In this document: positions 1-12,115 of the stretch, piece after piece
Layout of the letters: each line of letters begins with the position of its first letter
How positions within the stretch are numbered: position 1 is the first letter of the stretch
Assembly (NCBI GenBank): GCA_947561585.1
Contig: CANNZV010000945.1
Coordinates: 62,001-126,000, forward strand
From: Caprella mutica
Taxonomy: Eukaryota; Arthropoda; Malacostraca; Amphipoda; Caprellidae
Direction of reading: 5' to 3'
Length of the DNA stretch: 64,000 bases
Program-made: the position numbers and the translations under genes
The notes under the pieces: model-generated
Seen by the model: the letters and a program-made list of their open reading frames with translations, nothing else
What the model was told of the DNA's origin: nothing
Databases searched by the model: none

Positions 1-345
1 AGGTGCACTCGGTAGAGCGCATACCTTCGCCTCTGCTTTGACCCGTTCTCACCCAAAATTTAATAAACTGCTAACTGGATAATAACCAATCGTCCCACCA
101 AGTTTCATGCAATATTGTTCAATACTTTTTGAGTTTAATGAGTTATAAATAACCATGACCTTGACCTTTGACCGGGTCACTCCCAAAATTCTAGAAGCAG
201 GTCACTGGACATGGACCAATCGTTTCACCAAATTTCAGGCAATTTGGTTGAAAACTTTTTCAGTTAAGCGAATAACAAGATGATAAATAAATAAATAAAT
301 TCCGATGAAAATATGACCTTCCCGCATTCTGCGAAGATAATTAGT
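1..345 (+). repeat. SINE-like dispersed repeat, 5' end at window edge
   Basis: The first bases read GCACTCGGTAGAGCGC, which resembles the A box of a tRNA gene. They are followed by two diverged sub-repeats of a unit with gaccttgacc/tttgacc, 'caccaa(g/a)tttca(t/g)gcaat' and 'actttttgag/actttttcag'. The element ends in a (taaa)n run at 283-300 and a short tail. This layout (tRNA-like head, internal repeat, simple-sequence tail) is typical of a tRNA-derived SINE. I see no clear B box, so the class is an inference; it could be the 3' part of a LINE. Confidence 0.5.
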
Positions 346-1020
346 AAAATTTCAGTAGAATCTTAAAAGATAATTTATTAGAGAAATAGTTGCCTTATAT
401 ACAAAATTCTATATCCTAGATACCAACAATCATATATAAACAAATTATAAATAAAATGATAATTAATGAATTTCTAGTTAAATAAATCAATTCCTTACAC
501 ATTACATGGCTTATGAATATTTAAAAAGTGTCAAAGTATCTGAATAAGTAGTACTGAAATTTGTTTTATTAAATTTGTTATTATTCTTATAACAAATTAA
601 ATTAACAAAAAAATCAAATTTTAATTAACTCATATATGCCCAGGGTTGCGTGAAAGAAACTCTTAAATAATAAGATACAAAATCACACTCACAGAAAATA
701 TTTTAACCTGTAAAGATTATGTTTGTTCTATTCTATGTATTCTGAAATGTTTGAAAAGGAAGTTTTGCATCTATAGAGGTTACCTTTTTGTCAAACATTT
801 GATTATTTAAGGCGTTAAATGTGAAAGCAAATGATTGTATCAAAGAAATTACTTTAGTATTACTTCATTATTCATTTCTATGCTCACAATTTCTTACTAT
901 ATGATTAATATTTTTATACCAACATTTTAGGTTAAAATAATAATATACTTCACTTTCAAATTAATTCCAAGAAGGAGTAAGTTTAGAAGCGCATTACAAT
1001 TCACCCAAAATAAAATTATA
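346..1020. other. AT-rich stretch, nothing recognised
   Basis: No ORF, TIR pair or repeat shared with the rest of the window is visible. It contains only A/T-rich low-complexity sequence. Confidence 0.6.
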
Positions 1021-1027
1021 ATATATT

Positions 1028-1075
1028 GCATGGCAGTTGTCTGCATGGCATTTTGTCCCATGGCAGTTGTCCTAG
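1028..1075. mobile_element. Solo terminus of a foldback family (FB4)
   Basis: Three 15-16-bp units of the type gcatggcagttgtc end in tcctagagcc. Read on the minus strand the end is GGCTCTAGGACAACTGCC. It matches the GGNTCTAGG terminus of the other foldback elements here (FB1, FB2, FB3, FB5) but has its own repeat unit. No opposite arm or TSD is seen, so this is a fragment. Confidence 0.5.
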
Positions 1076-1077
1076 AG

Positions 1078-1305
1078 CCGAAAATATGACGTCACCAAAA
1101 CAACCCATTTCTTATTTGTGACCGAGCGGCTCATAATTCCTTGTATTTGCATGTTAATATCGAGAAGTTCAGAGTCATTTTATAAGGGTTTCGTGTAAAA
1201 GAAAAGCGAAAAGGGCGATTGAACATCAAAGTTGAATATATAGATTTAATTCATGTGTTTTTATTGTTCATTTCTTTTACTTATCTATAAGAAATAAGGT
1301 CTTAA
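1078..1305. repeat. Dispersed repeat R1, copy 1
   Basis: About 220 bp beginning gaaaatatgacgtcacc and running through tttgtgaccgagc and gtttcgtgtaaaagaaaagc. It recurs in the same orientation at about 40230-40450 with scattered substitutions. No ORF is seen. It is an unclassified old repeat. Confidence 0.7.
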
Positions 1306-1376
1306 AGATGTACTACCTAGGAGGGTAAACTAGTGCTAGTTAACTGCTAAACCAAAGATATTATACCACAATAAGA

Positions 1377-3653
1377 CAGAGGTGGGCAGCGCTACTTTGA
1401 AAAGCAGCGGCGCTGCCGCTACATGCTTAATAATGTAGCGAAGCTGCCGCTACCGCTACACTTTCAGAAAAGCAGCGGCGCTGCCGCTTACGCTACAGCA
1501 GAATGTAGCGGCAGCGATCAGCGCTACTTTCCAAAAAATTATCATATATGCTGTAAAATTGAAATTATTATTTTTACGACCACGTACAGTGTAGAAATTA
1601 ATTGTTGATCCACAGTCCTTGATCAAGAGAGAACTCAAGAGGAAACCATTGGAAACTAGTGATGCAGTTTTTAAGAGTGTCTGTGTGGAAAAACCACCCA
1701 CTGTAGAATACTGAAACTAATTACCTCTTATGTTTCACCTGCTACCAGGTCTGTTTCAAAGGATACACACAAGGTTACTATGGGCCGAGAAGTATCTTAA
1801 AGGTCCTCTTCACTGTAAATTGAAAAATTCTGGAATTGCTTTAAATTTGTAAAGCTAAGGTTAAATAACATACTGTATAACAGTAAGAAGCATTGAAATC
1901 GATCAAGTATTCTGTTCACAATTAATTATATAAGAAATATTCACGTTTCGCTTTTTTCATTCTGAGATTCATAAGAATTAAAGGCCCCATAATTGAGTAG
2001 GTATGTTCGTTCGTATATACATAGTACATACCTATTCAAATGAAATGTTTTCAAATTAACTGTTCTCGAGATAGGAAAAATGTTATGATATATGAAAACT
2101 ATTAGTAAGAAATACTTAATTAGGTACTTGGATTCTTTATATGGATCCATTATCTTGGAATCAGATTTGATATTGTTTTGAATTTGTCTGATCTAGTTAG
2201 CCTATTGGACATGCAGACTTTTTCTTTGCTTGTAATTCAGAGAGGTAATAGAAAGAACGGAAACAAATCTTAAATTACATATTATAATAAAACTATAGAA
2301 CCAAATTTGAAATGGTTTGCAGCTTTATAATCAGTAAATTTAGTTCTAATGAATAGAGAATAAAAAAATAGAGTGGAGGGGACCATTAAGACTGATTACC
2401 AAACAGTACTCTACAGAGACAAAATGCGTTAAAACTCTCGACGGCCCTGACTGATGGTCTAAAGCCTGGCTCCCTCATGTGTCTCCACATTGTCAACGAA
2501 TTTGACGTCAAAATGGAATTGGAGGGGTGATAATTTGGGCTGAGACCATTGGAAATGAACTGGTCGGATCTTCCAGGATTCCAGAAGGAGTGAAAATAAA
2601 TTCTGCTGCTAATTATATTAACTTTTTGAATTGTGGATTCTTTCATTGGCTGAAAAGAAAACCTGCTGCGTTAAAAAAAGTTATTTTCATAAATAACAAC
2701 GCTCCATCTCACTCTACTAAGGGAGCTGTGAATTTCCCTAAGAGTAATAAGTTCGTCAATGAAAAGTTGATGGTATGACCTAGTCTCTCTCTAGATTGAA
2801 CCCCTAGTGAAGAACCTCAGTCCATCCTGAAGCAGAATATGTATGTGTGAAGACGTCAGTTTTCGTCGAAAGATGAACTCTGGAAGGATACTGAAGACTC
2901 TTGTAAGACGATAACGTCTGATACAATTCAGAAATTGACAGATTTGGGATAAATGTCTATAAAAAGTATAGGAAAAGATGGGAAATCAAACCGGATATTG
3001 ACTTAAAATTAGCAGTTAAACTACACATGAACGCTATTGCTAAAGAAATTACAATAGATATGGAATTATTTAAAACGTTTATTTATGCATTTTAAGTGTT
3101 ATGCTTGGTACGCTGAAAATGCGTAACTTTTAGTAAAATGATTGTAGCATCCGAAATAATATTTGAATTACTTTCAAGTTTTTTAAAAGCAATAAAGATG
3201 CACATTTCCAGAAAATTTCAAGAAAAACCAATGAGTTAAACCCATTTTATTGCAATAAACACATCTGCATAAAAGCGTAATACGATGTGTAAGTTGATCG
3301 TAATTGGCGGTTTTCTCTTACTATCAATTATTCACATTGCGTATCATTATTATGGTCGTACCTACTATGATTCATTATTTGAATATCAGTTGGTCTTTCT
3401 GCGCGGATTTGTCTGAATATCACTTACAACTGATTAGCTATCGCGCACTTGTATAGACTTTTATCTAGATTATTCAGATAACTGTAACTTAGCGGCAGCG
3501 CTGTAGCGCAAAAAAAACCTCTAGCGCTTCTGAAAAAAGTAGCGGCGCTGCCGCTACCACCACATTAGCACAGAAGTAGCGGCGCTGCCGCTACACAAAA
3601 AGAAGCGCCGCAATTAGCGCGCGCTACAAGTAGCGGCGCTGTGCCCACCTCTG
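1377..3653. mobile_element. hAT-type DNA transposon with perfect 8-bp TSD
   Basis: The ends are perfect 12-bp inverted repeats, CAGAGGTGGGCA at 1377 and TGCCCACCTCTG ending at 3653. They are flanked by an identical 8-bp duplication, caataaga (1369-1376 and 3654-3661). Both subterminal regions carry many copies of agcggcgctgccgctac, far more GC-rich than the surroundings, as expected for transposase-binding repeats of hAT elements. No hAT transposase ORF is visible. The interior instead holds a decayed Tc1/mariner transposase piece, so the element is non-autonomous or a carrier of another insertion. Confidence 0.88.
2281..2960 (+). pseudogene. Tc1/mariner transposase remnant inside the hAT element
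   Basis: An open stretch at 2527-2778 gives MIIWAETIGNELVGSS, then INSAANYINFL, then NNNAPSHSTKGAV. This follows the order of a Tc1-type DDE core (V.vWg, vn...Y...L, Q(D)NAPSH). The second catalytic Asp is replaced in NNNAPSH and stops follow, so it is dead. Upstream sequence at 2290-2380 is also found, diverged, at about 31650-31745, showing that two relatives of the same element lie in this window. Exact family not assigned. Confidence 0.6.
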
Positions 3654-3823
3654 CAATAAGATATACTGCTCTCGACAATTTCAATTTCTCTGCCACCAGG
3701 TTTCGAAAGCAGGAACTAGAATTGAAAAACAGGCATTCCCCGCTTTAGTTACCAAATCACGACTCAGTTTAGTTACCAAACGATAACTAAAGCGAATAAA
3801 ATTAACAAGAAATTTATAAATAT

Positions 3824-4771
3824 TAGAGTTGTGACAATATTCTCTTTGAAATATGCTTTATATTCTCACGAAATATATTCTCATGTGCTCTAAATATATT
3901 CTTTTATGCTCTGAAATATGCTTTATATTCCTTTAAAATATGCTTTATATTCCTTTAAAATATGCTTTATATTCCTTTAAAATATGCTTTATATTCCTTT
4001 AAAATATGCTTTATATTCTTTTTATGCTCAATTATGTTTTTTATGCTTAATTATTCTTTTTCTGCTCAATTCATTAAAAGCGCTGCAATTATATATATAT
4101 AAATATGATAAGGGATATTAGCAAGTTCCTTAAATCACATTTGGATGCTAATCTCTTGTTTCGGTACAATGGAAATCTTTGAAGAGTTTAAATTAGTTTT
4201 TTTAACTTGAATCATATGGCACATGGATTCAATGTGTATATCGTCTGACCAAGTCCAGTCACAGTAATATCGGGTTTATGAAACGGTTAAATTTTAAATT
4301 AAAACTAAGAAACGTTGAAAAGTTGTTAGGATGAAATAAAAATGCATTTTCTAATATTGATTTATGAAACTTTTCAATATCGAACCCTGATTAGGTTTTT
4401 CAGGTATTGACCTCAATTCAGTTTGTATGTTTCAATAATTTTGGCATATATTGTTCGGCGACGGTCTTCTAAAATTCCTATATACTTACTTTCTATTGTT
4501 TTTTTCTTGTAAATATATATTCTTTAGTTATATAGCATATCTCTGAACTGAGAAATATATTATTTTCATGATTTTTTTTATATATTGTTGAAAAGAATAT
4601 GTTTTATTAATTTTTGATAAAAAAAATAAATTTTCAATAAAAAGAATAAATTTTCAATAAAAAGAATAAATTTTCAATAAAAAAGAATATGTTTTTAATA
4701 AAAAGAATATGCTTTATTTAAATATGCTCAAGATTATAATTTTATGCTAAAAGAATATTGTCACAACCCTA
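3824..4771. mobile_element. hAT-like MITE in E1
   Basis: The ends are TAGAGTTGTGACAATATTCT and, on the other strand, TAGGGTTGTGACAATATTCT (19 of 20 match). The flanks ataaatat and ataattat are an 8-bp TSD with one mismatch. The left interior has four to five tandem copies of a 22-bp unit (aaaatatgctttatattcct), and the right interior repeats aataaattttcaataaaaag. A half-copy with the same terminus lies at about 26244. Confidence 0.75.
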
Positions 4772-5354
4772 ATAATTATCACTCTTCGAATATAAGCATA
4801 TTAATAATAATTAATATACAGTCTTTCATTGTTTGTGACTGTGATGAAAAAGTTTAAAGTCGTGCATTTATTAAATGTTTTAAAATCCATCCATAGCTTA
4901 ACTCTCACTCAATATCGGTGAGTGATTAATAGATACTTAGACTTCTATAGTTATTGTGCTATATTTAACAAACCGCAATTTTATGCTCTATGAAATGCTT
5001 TTGGTAGTACGGTACTTAGTTCCAAGTTATTGGTTGGTTCTACAATTTCGGACACGTCAGGAAAGAAAATATTATAATTATTATTTAACTTAATTCTATT
5101 CTAATTGGTATCATGGATACCAATTGAAATAAAAGTTAAATAATGATTATTATACCGGGTGGGCCAAAAGTCACTTTACCATTTTGAAATTTGATTGCGC
5201 TCAAACTAAAAAAGACAAAAATCTTTGGCAAACGGTATAAGGAAGAAGAATACTCAAAGTTTTAGTAGATATGAAATGAAATCAATATATGATTTTCAAA
5301 TTTCATCTGTTTCAAATCTACCTTTCAATGTGTGAAATCGTAAACCTCTAAGAA

Positions 5355-5909
5355 TGGCTAAATTCAATATGGAAAAAAGAGAAACAATTCTTGACTATTA
5401 TTATCAACTAAAATGGATCAGTTGTTGTAGCTAGATGTTTCATGAATTTTTTTAACTAGAGTTAATCTAAGATCTGTAGTTTTGCCCTGATAGAAAAAAT
5501 TCAGACGAACGGGAACATGTGCTGACAAAGATCGAATTGGAAGACCTAAGTCATCTCGCAATGAAGAAGTTATTCAGCGTGTGAATCTTAGTGTTACAGA
5601 AGAATACTCAACATTCACGAAAAAAGAGTAGTACTCAATTGATATTGTCTCGCTCTTCACTATGGCGCATACTAAAACAGGATCTAAAATTATATCCTTA
5701 TAAAATTCAGTTCATACCAGGACACTTAAGAACAGCATATCCAGACCGACAAATTACGCTTTGGCAACATTTCTTGGCCACTTGGATATAACTAATCCAT
5801 ATATTTTCCTTTTGAATATTTAATTGAAAAGGTATTCGTAAATAATTTAAACACGCTTGATGAACTAAAACGGAATATTTCTAAGAAATTATCAACTTTT
5901 CACCAGATA
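5355..5909 (+). pseudogene. Mariner transposase pseudogene
   Basis: Fragments in shifting frames resemble a mariner/maT transposase. They start near MAKFNMEKRETILDYYYQLK, include SLWRILKQDLKLYPYKIQ (second DNA-binding helix-turn-helix) and a later segment about a court-like Asp region that is lost. The last part of the gene is displaced past the nested element to 7238-7330 (LRELVMQNHRTARVYMC). Several frameshifts and stops make it non-functional. Confidence 0.6.
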
Positions 5910-7235
5910 GGGGAGGATGGTGATCAATGGGACACTGGGAACAATGGGACATGCACAATAACTTTTTTATTTGAGGGTAATTTGTAACAAAATCTTAGTG
6001 GTAAATTAGGCATACTTCAGTACATTCACTCGCATTGCATTCAGCGGTTGGGGTGCAGTCAGCCCTGTGTAAAAACGAAAACGTGTTTTAGAGGTGGGAA
6101 AACTGAATTTTTCGGACTTTGTTATAAATCTTTTAATTTAACATATAATGCTTACGGCATTTTTACATGATATTAAGTAATATGTAAAATATGATCATAT
6201 GAAAGGATTGCCTTTATACTTTTGTAGTTGAGCCGCTATACCCATATGTTTTCAAAATGGCGTCATGGTGATCATTGGGACAGAAAATTTGGTTAACAAT
6301 GGGACACTGCCCTATTGTCAACCAAACTGTCTAGTTACTCCATATGAACCAATAGATATCTATTTTTGATACAATAACGTGAACTGTAGCTTCAGGGCTT
6401 CTTGTAGAAACAGAACTTTCAGCTGAAGCGGGACTTTCGATCAAGTTCAAGGGCTTTAGCAATCTGAGGTCATCACAAAGCACTGCATAGAAAACAAATT
6501 GCACTAATAAAAAAAAAAAAAGACGCAGCATGATTGCAAAGGATACACCAGAGAAAGAAGAGCTTTTTGCTGGTGCCACTAAGGATAAGGCCTTCGAAAT
6601 CACTTCATAAAGTATCCGCCGTAGATGGCCTGTGAACTATTGTTCTTGGTCTGGTATAGAACTCTTAATTTAACTGATCTATTCGTCTGAAGAACTTAAA
6701 TCTCTACCAAAAACGTTGGAAATGAAGGTTTATGAACTTGTAGAATTTGATTCAATTTCTAGAACGTATTCTATTGGCCATAAGCAGGGAAAAGATAAAT
6801 ACGAAATATTGATGTTAGGTGAAGATTCGAGTGCAATGAGCTTAATTTTACAAATGTTCCTGACATGGCATCGGTGAGGCTAAAGGACATTAAACTGATA
6901 TTATATGAACCAACTAATTAAGTGTGGGACAACATGAAGAGATAATTCGAACTTGAAATTTGACCATAACCTCAACAATATACAAGTTTGATAATCTGTC
7001 CCATCGTTCACCAGGGTATGTCCCATTGTTCACCAGTGCTGTTATACAATGGGACAATTTTTTTTGTTTTCTTATTTTTTCTAGTCAACAGAATATGTGA
7101 TAGCATTTGAGTTAGTTTCATTTTATAAAGAAATATCTATATTACACATAGATTTTTTATTTTTCATACTTTGCCCATAGTAAATGAAATATAAATCTTT
7201 CTGTGTTTTTTGTCCCATTGATGATCATCCTCCCC
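5910..7235. mobile_element. TA-flanked element nested in mariner 1
   Basis: The left TIR is GGGGAGGATGGTGATCAATG and the right, reversed, GGGGAGGATGATCATCAATG. Both continue into GGGACA and are flanked by TA (5908-5909 and 7236-7237). The phrase caatgggaca recurs several times near both ends. There is an open stretch on the minus strand at 6331-6603, but I recognise no domain in it. Most likely a non-autonomous or decayed Tc1/mariner/pogo-group element. Confidence 0.72.
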
Positions 7236-7682
7236 TATGCTGAGAGAGCTAGTGATGCAAAATCACAGGACAGCTAGAGTTTATATGTGCTTAAATAATG
7301 ATGGAAGACATTTGAAAGAAATATTCCATTAAAAACTTAGAATATTCTTCTTTCATTTGCAGTTTACTTTTTAGGTTTATCTTTTATAGTTTGTACGTAA
7401 TAAAGTTTTAAAATGCAGGCCAAAGTGACTTTTGGCCAACCCGGTATAAAGATTTTCACGTGTTCGAAAATATGGAACCGTGCAATAACACGGAACTAAC
7501 TCTAAAATAGTACAGGTTGAATTTCTGAACCAACTGCTTCTAATAACCTTATCTGGATTATAATTTTGATGTTTTTTTAGTTACCGTGAAATAATCACAA
7601 AAAATTGTCTCCGTTTCCTATGTCTACGAACGGTTCTTATTTCGAAACATGACTCGAAATAAGTACCACTTTTACTAGGGAT

Positions 7683-7945
7683 CCGGAAAATTGATCTAAA
7701 GCAATTGACCGAACACAATTTATCGAAAGCAATTGATCGAATGGAAAATTGATCGAAAGGAAAATTGGTCGAATGGAAAATTGATCGAAAGGAAAATTGA
7801 TCGAAAGGAAAATTGGTCGAATGGAAAATTGATCGAAAGGAAAATTGGTCGAATGGAAAATTGATCGAAAGGAAAATTAGTCGAATGGAAAATTGATCTA
7901 AAGGAAAATTGATCGCACAGCAATTGATTGAATGGAGAATTGACC
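7683..7945 (+). repeat. Tandem array of ~16-bp units, FB2 left arm
   Basis: About sixteen units of the form aaaattgatcgaaagg alternate with aaaattggtcgaatgg. Both unit types recur in an alternating order, so a higher-order 32-bp unit has amplified. An apparent minus-strand ORF here (FDQFSFRSIF repeated) is only a by-product of the array. Confidence 0.85.
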
Positions 7946-8091
7946 GAAAATGATATTGGATCTATTTACACTAATTGACAATGATAACTAAAACCATGGA
8001 TTACCAGAGAAACTTACTTGCAACATATTACAGCTAGTAGATCTTATTACCATGATTTATATATAATAATAATAATATACAGCGTGACACA

Positions 8092-8641
8092 AAAAAGAGG
8101 GATGAAAGTAAACACTTATAACTCAAAAAGTGGTACACTTAAAAATATGAAATAATAACCACAAGATAGAGTATTAGGTCTATAACAAATGCTCAAAACT
8201 TTCGCTAATTATTGAGAAACAGAAATATTGAGAAACCTCTACACTCGCCTAATGTACCCCTCTGGTGCGGAGGGGTACCTTCATCGTATGGATTTCCCCT
8301 GGCCATCCAGGTCTGACTTCTTTGGATTGTTTTCTTTAGGGGTATGTAAAGGATAATGTTTTCAGAGAAAGGCCAGATGGGTACTATTGAAAACCTGAAG
8401 GATACTTTGTAAATATTATTTCATCAATGAATCAAGATATCCTGCGGGTGCGGTGATAGCGAATTTTGAGAAACGTATAAATTTGTGTATTTTGCAGCAG
8501 GGAGCACATTTTGAGCATTTGTTATGATATCAAATAAATCTTGAAGATATACTCTATCTTGTGGTTTATATTTCATCTTTCTAAGTGTTCTACTTTTTGA
8601 GTTATAAGCGTTTACTTGCATCTCTCTTTTTTGTGTCACGC
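8092..8641. mobile_element. MITE with long TIRs (GCGTGACACAAAAAAGAG)
   Basis: Inverted arms of more than 100 bp begin GCGTGACACAAAAAAGAG at both ends and continue through actcaaaaagt and the phrase for 'ataaccacaagatagagt'. The flanks are TA-rich, fitting a TA target, but the exact TSD is ambiguous. The short loop holds no gene. It lies inside FB2. Confidence 0.72.
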
Positions 8642-8661
8642 ATATAATAATAATTTATGTA

Positions 8662-9440
8662 TAGGCAAGACTCGCTTTAAGTACAACTCACTTTAATAAA
8701 AGTTGTACATATTTCGAGTCATGTTTCGAAATAAGAACCGTTCGTAGACATTGGAAACGGAGACAATTTCTTGTGATTATTTCACGGTAACTAAAAAAAA
8801 ATCAAAATTATAATCCAGATGAGGTTATTAGAAGCAATTGGTTTAGAAATTCAACATGTCCTATTTTAGGGTTAGTTCCGTGTTATTGCACGGTTCCATA
8901 TTTTCGAACACGTAATAATCTTTATATATTAATCATTATTTAACTTTTATTTCAATTGGTATCCATGATACCAATTAGAATAGAAGTTAAATAATAATTA
9001 TATTTTTTTCTGACGTGTCCAAAATTGTAGAACCAACCAATAACTTGGAACTTAGTACCCTACTACCAAAAATATTTCATAGAGCATAAAATTGCTGTTT
9101 GTTAAATGTAACACAATAATTATAAAAGTCTAAGAATCTATTAATTACTCGCCTATACTGAGTGAGAGTTAAGCTATGGATGGATTTTAAAACATTTAAT
9201 AAATGCACGACTTTAAACGTTTTCGTCACAGTCACAAACAATGAAAGACTGTATATTATTATTAATATGCTTATATATACGTTTTACTCTAATAATAAAT
9301 TTTCTTTCTATAACTCATAGAAAATGAGAGATATAATCATGGAGTGACAATTATAAATTTCTTGTTACTTTTATTCGCTTCAGTTACCGTTTGGTAACTA
9401 AACTGAGTCGTGATTTGGTAACTAAAGCGGGGGATGCCTG
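8662..9440. mobile_element. TA-type MITE 'E1', intact inverted copy
   Basis: The ends TAGGCAAGACTCGCTTTAAG (8662) and AAGCGGGGGATGCCTG (to 9440) are flanked by TA on both sides. It is an uninterrupted copy of E1, inverted relative to the left copy at 3730-12591. The interior holds an imperfect palindrome at about 8925-9000 (ttggtatccatgataccaa core). A shorter diverged piece of the same MITE lies at about 25247-25320. Confidence 0.82.
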
Positions 9441-10176
9441 TATATCTGTCACGCGCGTTTGAATGATCTGCAATATCGACCGATTTCGCTGCGCAATCTG
9501 TTGATCAACAGTTTGCGCAGACATCGATCGAAAGCGCAACCATCGATTAATTCCTGCGCGTTCGAGTGATATGATTTTTTTAATTTGTACATCAAATTCG
9601 CACATTTGATTGCATATATCAATCGATAGCGCAACCATCGATCGATTTTTGTGCGTTCGAATGATATGATTTTATTTAGTTTGTAGTTCAAATTGGCACA
9701 TTTTATAGCGTACATCAATCGATAGCGCAACCATCGATCGATTTCTACTAGTTCGAATGATACAGGTTTTCTTTATTTATTCATTTAATTAATTGTTTTG
9801 TTCTTATTATAAAAATACTTTTTTATATTTAATAAGTCGACCATCAGTCGATTGCTGCTCTATTAAATGTAACAATTAGATGCATAAACTAAAAAAATCC
9901 ATATCATTCAAACGCGCAACAATCGACTGATGGTTGACTTATTAAATATAAAAAAAGTATTTTTCCAGTAAAAACAAAACAATTAATTAAATGAATAAAC
10001 AAAGAAAACCTGTATCATTCGAACGAGCAGAAATCGATCGATGGTTGCGCTATCGATTGATATACGCGATCAAATGTGCAAATTTTATGTACAAATTAAA
10101 AAAAATCATATCATTCGAACGCGCAGGGATCGATCGATGGTTGCGCTATCGATCGATGGCTGCGCGAACTGTTGAT

Positions 10177-11584
10177 CACAGATCATTGAATATAGGAAGA
10201 TATTTCATTGCTACGTGGACGCTAGTGGCCAAATAATTATTTAACTGAGAGCGTATCAGCCAATCAGAGAGAGGGGTACCGTGACGTCACATATGTACTA
10301 CAAACGTACTAACAAATGAGTATATGTACATATATATAACGGTCAGAGCTACATTTTCTTTCACTACCAATAAGGGGAAACCAAAGTAGTAATGTAAATT
10401 TTAATTTTCAGAAAAAAAGGTTAATTTAAGTTTAATATTTTAACGTATATTTCTTATAAATAGAAAACAAGAATCGAAGTCGGAACTAAAATATTTCGAG
10501 CAAACTGAATAGTGACTTATTAACTGTTTAGTCTCAACGCCATTGTGCAAGTCTTTAACTACAGATTGCAATCATGTTTTCTGGACAAAAACAACCGATC
10601 TTTAAATGTATTGGTACAATTGATAAATGAACATTTTCGTACATTGCCCATTTCTCACTAGTTTAATATTTATGAGAGATACAATAATTATTAAATTTAG
10701 TCTCAGACTACAGCGCACGTCCGCATGCTAACGATATTGCATCAGAAATAAACCGACGGTCCGCGGCTCCAAATTCATACTGAACACACAGTAAGAGAAT
10801 ATATAGTATCCCAGAGCTATAGGGAGGATATTACGCGTGTCCCGGTAGGCTGTGACGTCACATGTCAACAATGGTGCGTACGTTTGTACGTGCAGTACAA
10901 ACACAAAAGATGGCTGCAACACACCCAACTTTTGTTAAATAACGTTTTCGGTGATATTTTTTTTAATTCCACATTACTGCATGCTATTATCCAATCTTTA
11001 TAGTCATACGGACGAAAATTAAAAAATGACTGTTGATGAAATTGCTACTGGTCTTTTTACACCCAAAATAGTAACAAATTTTTAGTCTTGAAGAAGACGA
11101 TTTATTCAAGATAATTAGATCATTAGTCAGATCGGTCGCGTTGGCCGCCATCTTAATTCTCTATTCCACGTGACCCACAGCAATTCTGTTTACTATGACG
11201 TGACCTCTTGTTTACATACATGACGTCACAGCCTACCCAGAATAAATTTGAATAATACATGTAACTGGGGTACTATACTATTCTGTTTACTATGCTGAAC
11301 ACACGTACAAAACATGTACAGAACAGAAATAATTATATTACTTAAAAATATATAATTTTATTATCAGTTTAATATCATAAATGAATATTTTGATTTTAAA
11401 TAGTATATTAAGTTAAATACTATTCTCTTTAGGTATGTCGTTTTTGAATAATTAAAAATAAGTAACGTATCAATCGTAGGCAACTCCAATATATACGTCA
11501 CGGTACGGACGATCTCGGTGCCAAGTGTCGCTAGAAAATTGAAAATACTGTAGTGCGACATCTTCCTATATTCAATGATCTGTG
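10177..11584. mobile_element. hAT-like element E6 nested in E3
   Basis: Perfect 20-bp TIRs, CACAGATCATTGAATATAGG, continue as AAGAT at both ends. The 8-bp TSD ctgttgat is perfect (10169-10176 and 11585-11592). The size and TSD fit hAT. No transposase is visible. It is itself interrupted by E5. Related terminal sequences appear at about 38100-38160 and 39125. Confidence 0.82.
10787..11294. mobile_element. Small DNA element E5 nested in E6
   Basis: The left end CACAGTAAGAGAATATATAG and the right end reversed (CATAGTAAACAGAATAGTAT) form imperfect TIRs. Direct repeats ctgaaca flank them at 10780-10786 and 11295-11301. The left 140 bp recurs almost unchanged at 12975-13120. Both arms carry tgtgacgtca, a CRE/ATF-type motif. 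Confidence 0.6.
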
Positions 11585-11653
11585 CTGTTGATCAACAGAT
11601 TGCGCAGCAAAATCGGTCGATATTGCAGATCACTCAAACGCGCGTGACATATC

Positions 11654-12115
11654 CATTCAATTAATAATGGCAACAAAGATATTACCTTAGCATCATACCT
11701 ATCATTTATTCCGTTGATATTTCAGGGATTTTCATTAGTGTACCTGACGATCCTCCACAACGGAGTTATGGTTGGTGAAATCTACTGAGAAACTGGGGGT
11801 TCTTCATAGAAACTGTTCACCTCCTGAATCACTGATTCTGTTTTTTTTATCATTTGATTTTCTTGTGAATAGAACCAGTTTCATTGAATAGACCACGAAC
11901 TCTTGTGAACTTTTTCAGGTGGTAAGATTTAGCCGCCCTTTCACTTGCCATGGAGTGAAGCATAAATTTTCAACATACTGTTGAAGAAGAAGGTGTTTTG
12001 ACAAACTACAGAGTACAGGACGATGCATTTCTTCTCAAATTCAAAAACATTTTTAAGGTTAAAGAAAAATGCTAATATTAATAGGATAAAATCAAACAAT
12101 AAAATCAACAATTGA
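11654..12115 (-). mobile_element. maT-like element 'Tc-A', copy 4 fragment
   Basis: From tccattcaattaataatgg to about 12110 this matches 57230-57690 nearly base for base. It corresponds to the 5' UTR and N-terminal coding part of a maT-like element read on the minus strand. Its upstream side is cut by foldback E3 (inserted at tatc) and MITE E1-R. It is the local host sequence into which those elements went. Confidence 0.65.

Larger units (their letters stand above)
5155..7444 (+). mobile_element. Mariner-like element 1, decayed and interrupted
   Basis: The TIRs are CCGGGTGGGCCAAAAGTCAC at the left and, reversed, CCGGGTTGGCCAAAAGTCAC at the right. Both are followed by TTT and flanked by TA. 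The interior reads as a broken transposase: a start at about 5355, a helix-turn-helix-like segment, and 5591-5791 with SRSSLWRILKQDLKLYPYKI followed by typical mariner sequence. After the nested element (5910-7235) the 3' end of the transposase resumes at about 7238. It sits inside MITE E1 directly beside a palindrome. Confidence 0.82.
9447..11649. mobile_element. Foldback element E3 with ~104-bp repeat arms
   Basis: The ends are TGTCACGCGCGTTTGAATGA and its inverse, flanked by tatc (9443-9446 and 11650-11653). The left arm (9516-9850) and the inverted right arm (9900-10170) consist of two to three roughly 104-bp units containing cgatcgatggttgcgctatcg, with a loop of about 50 bp. The right arm is interrupted by a hAT-like MITE at 10177. 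Open reading frames here arise only from the repeats. Confidence 0.75.

Noticed and set aside
1..75. Functional tRNA gene
   Set aside because: Only an A-box-like segment; no B box, anticodon stem or acceptor pairing was seen. Better read as a SINE head.
6331..6603. 90-codon minus-strand ORF with a hydrophobic stretch
   Set aside because: Lies in a decayed nested element; the hydrophobic segment comes from an A-run; no recognisable domain.
7720..7923. 67-codon ORF with FDQFSFRSIF repeats
   Set aside because: Translation of the 16-bp FB2 repeat array.
7683..7945. CRISPR-like array
   Set aside because: Regular short repeats without unique spacers, in a eukaryotic foldback arm; spacers are themselves repeats.
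9384..10236. Three ORFs with ERAGIDRWLRYRS-type repeats
   Set aside because: They come from the 104-bp foldback E3 repeats and occur on both strands as mirror images.
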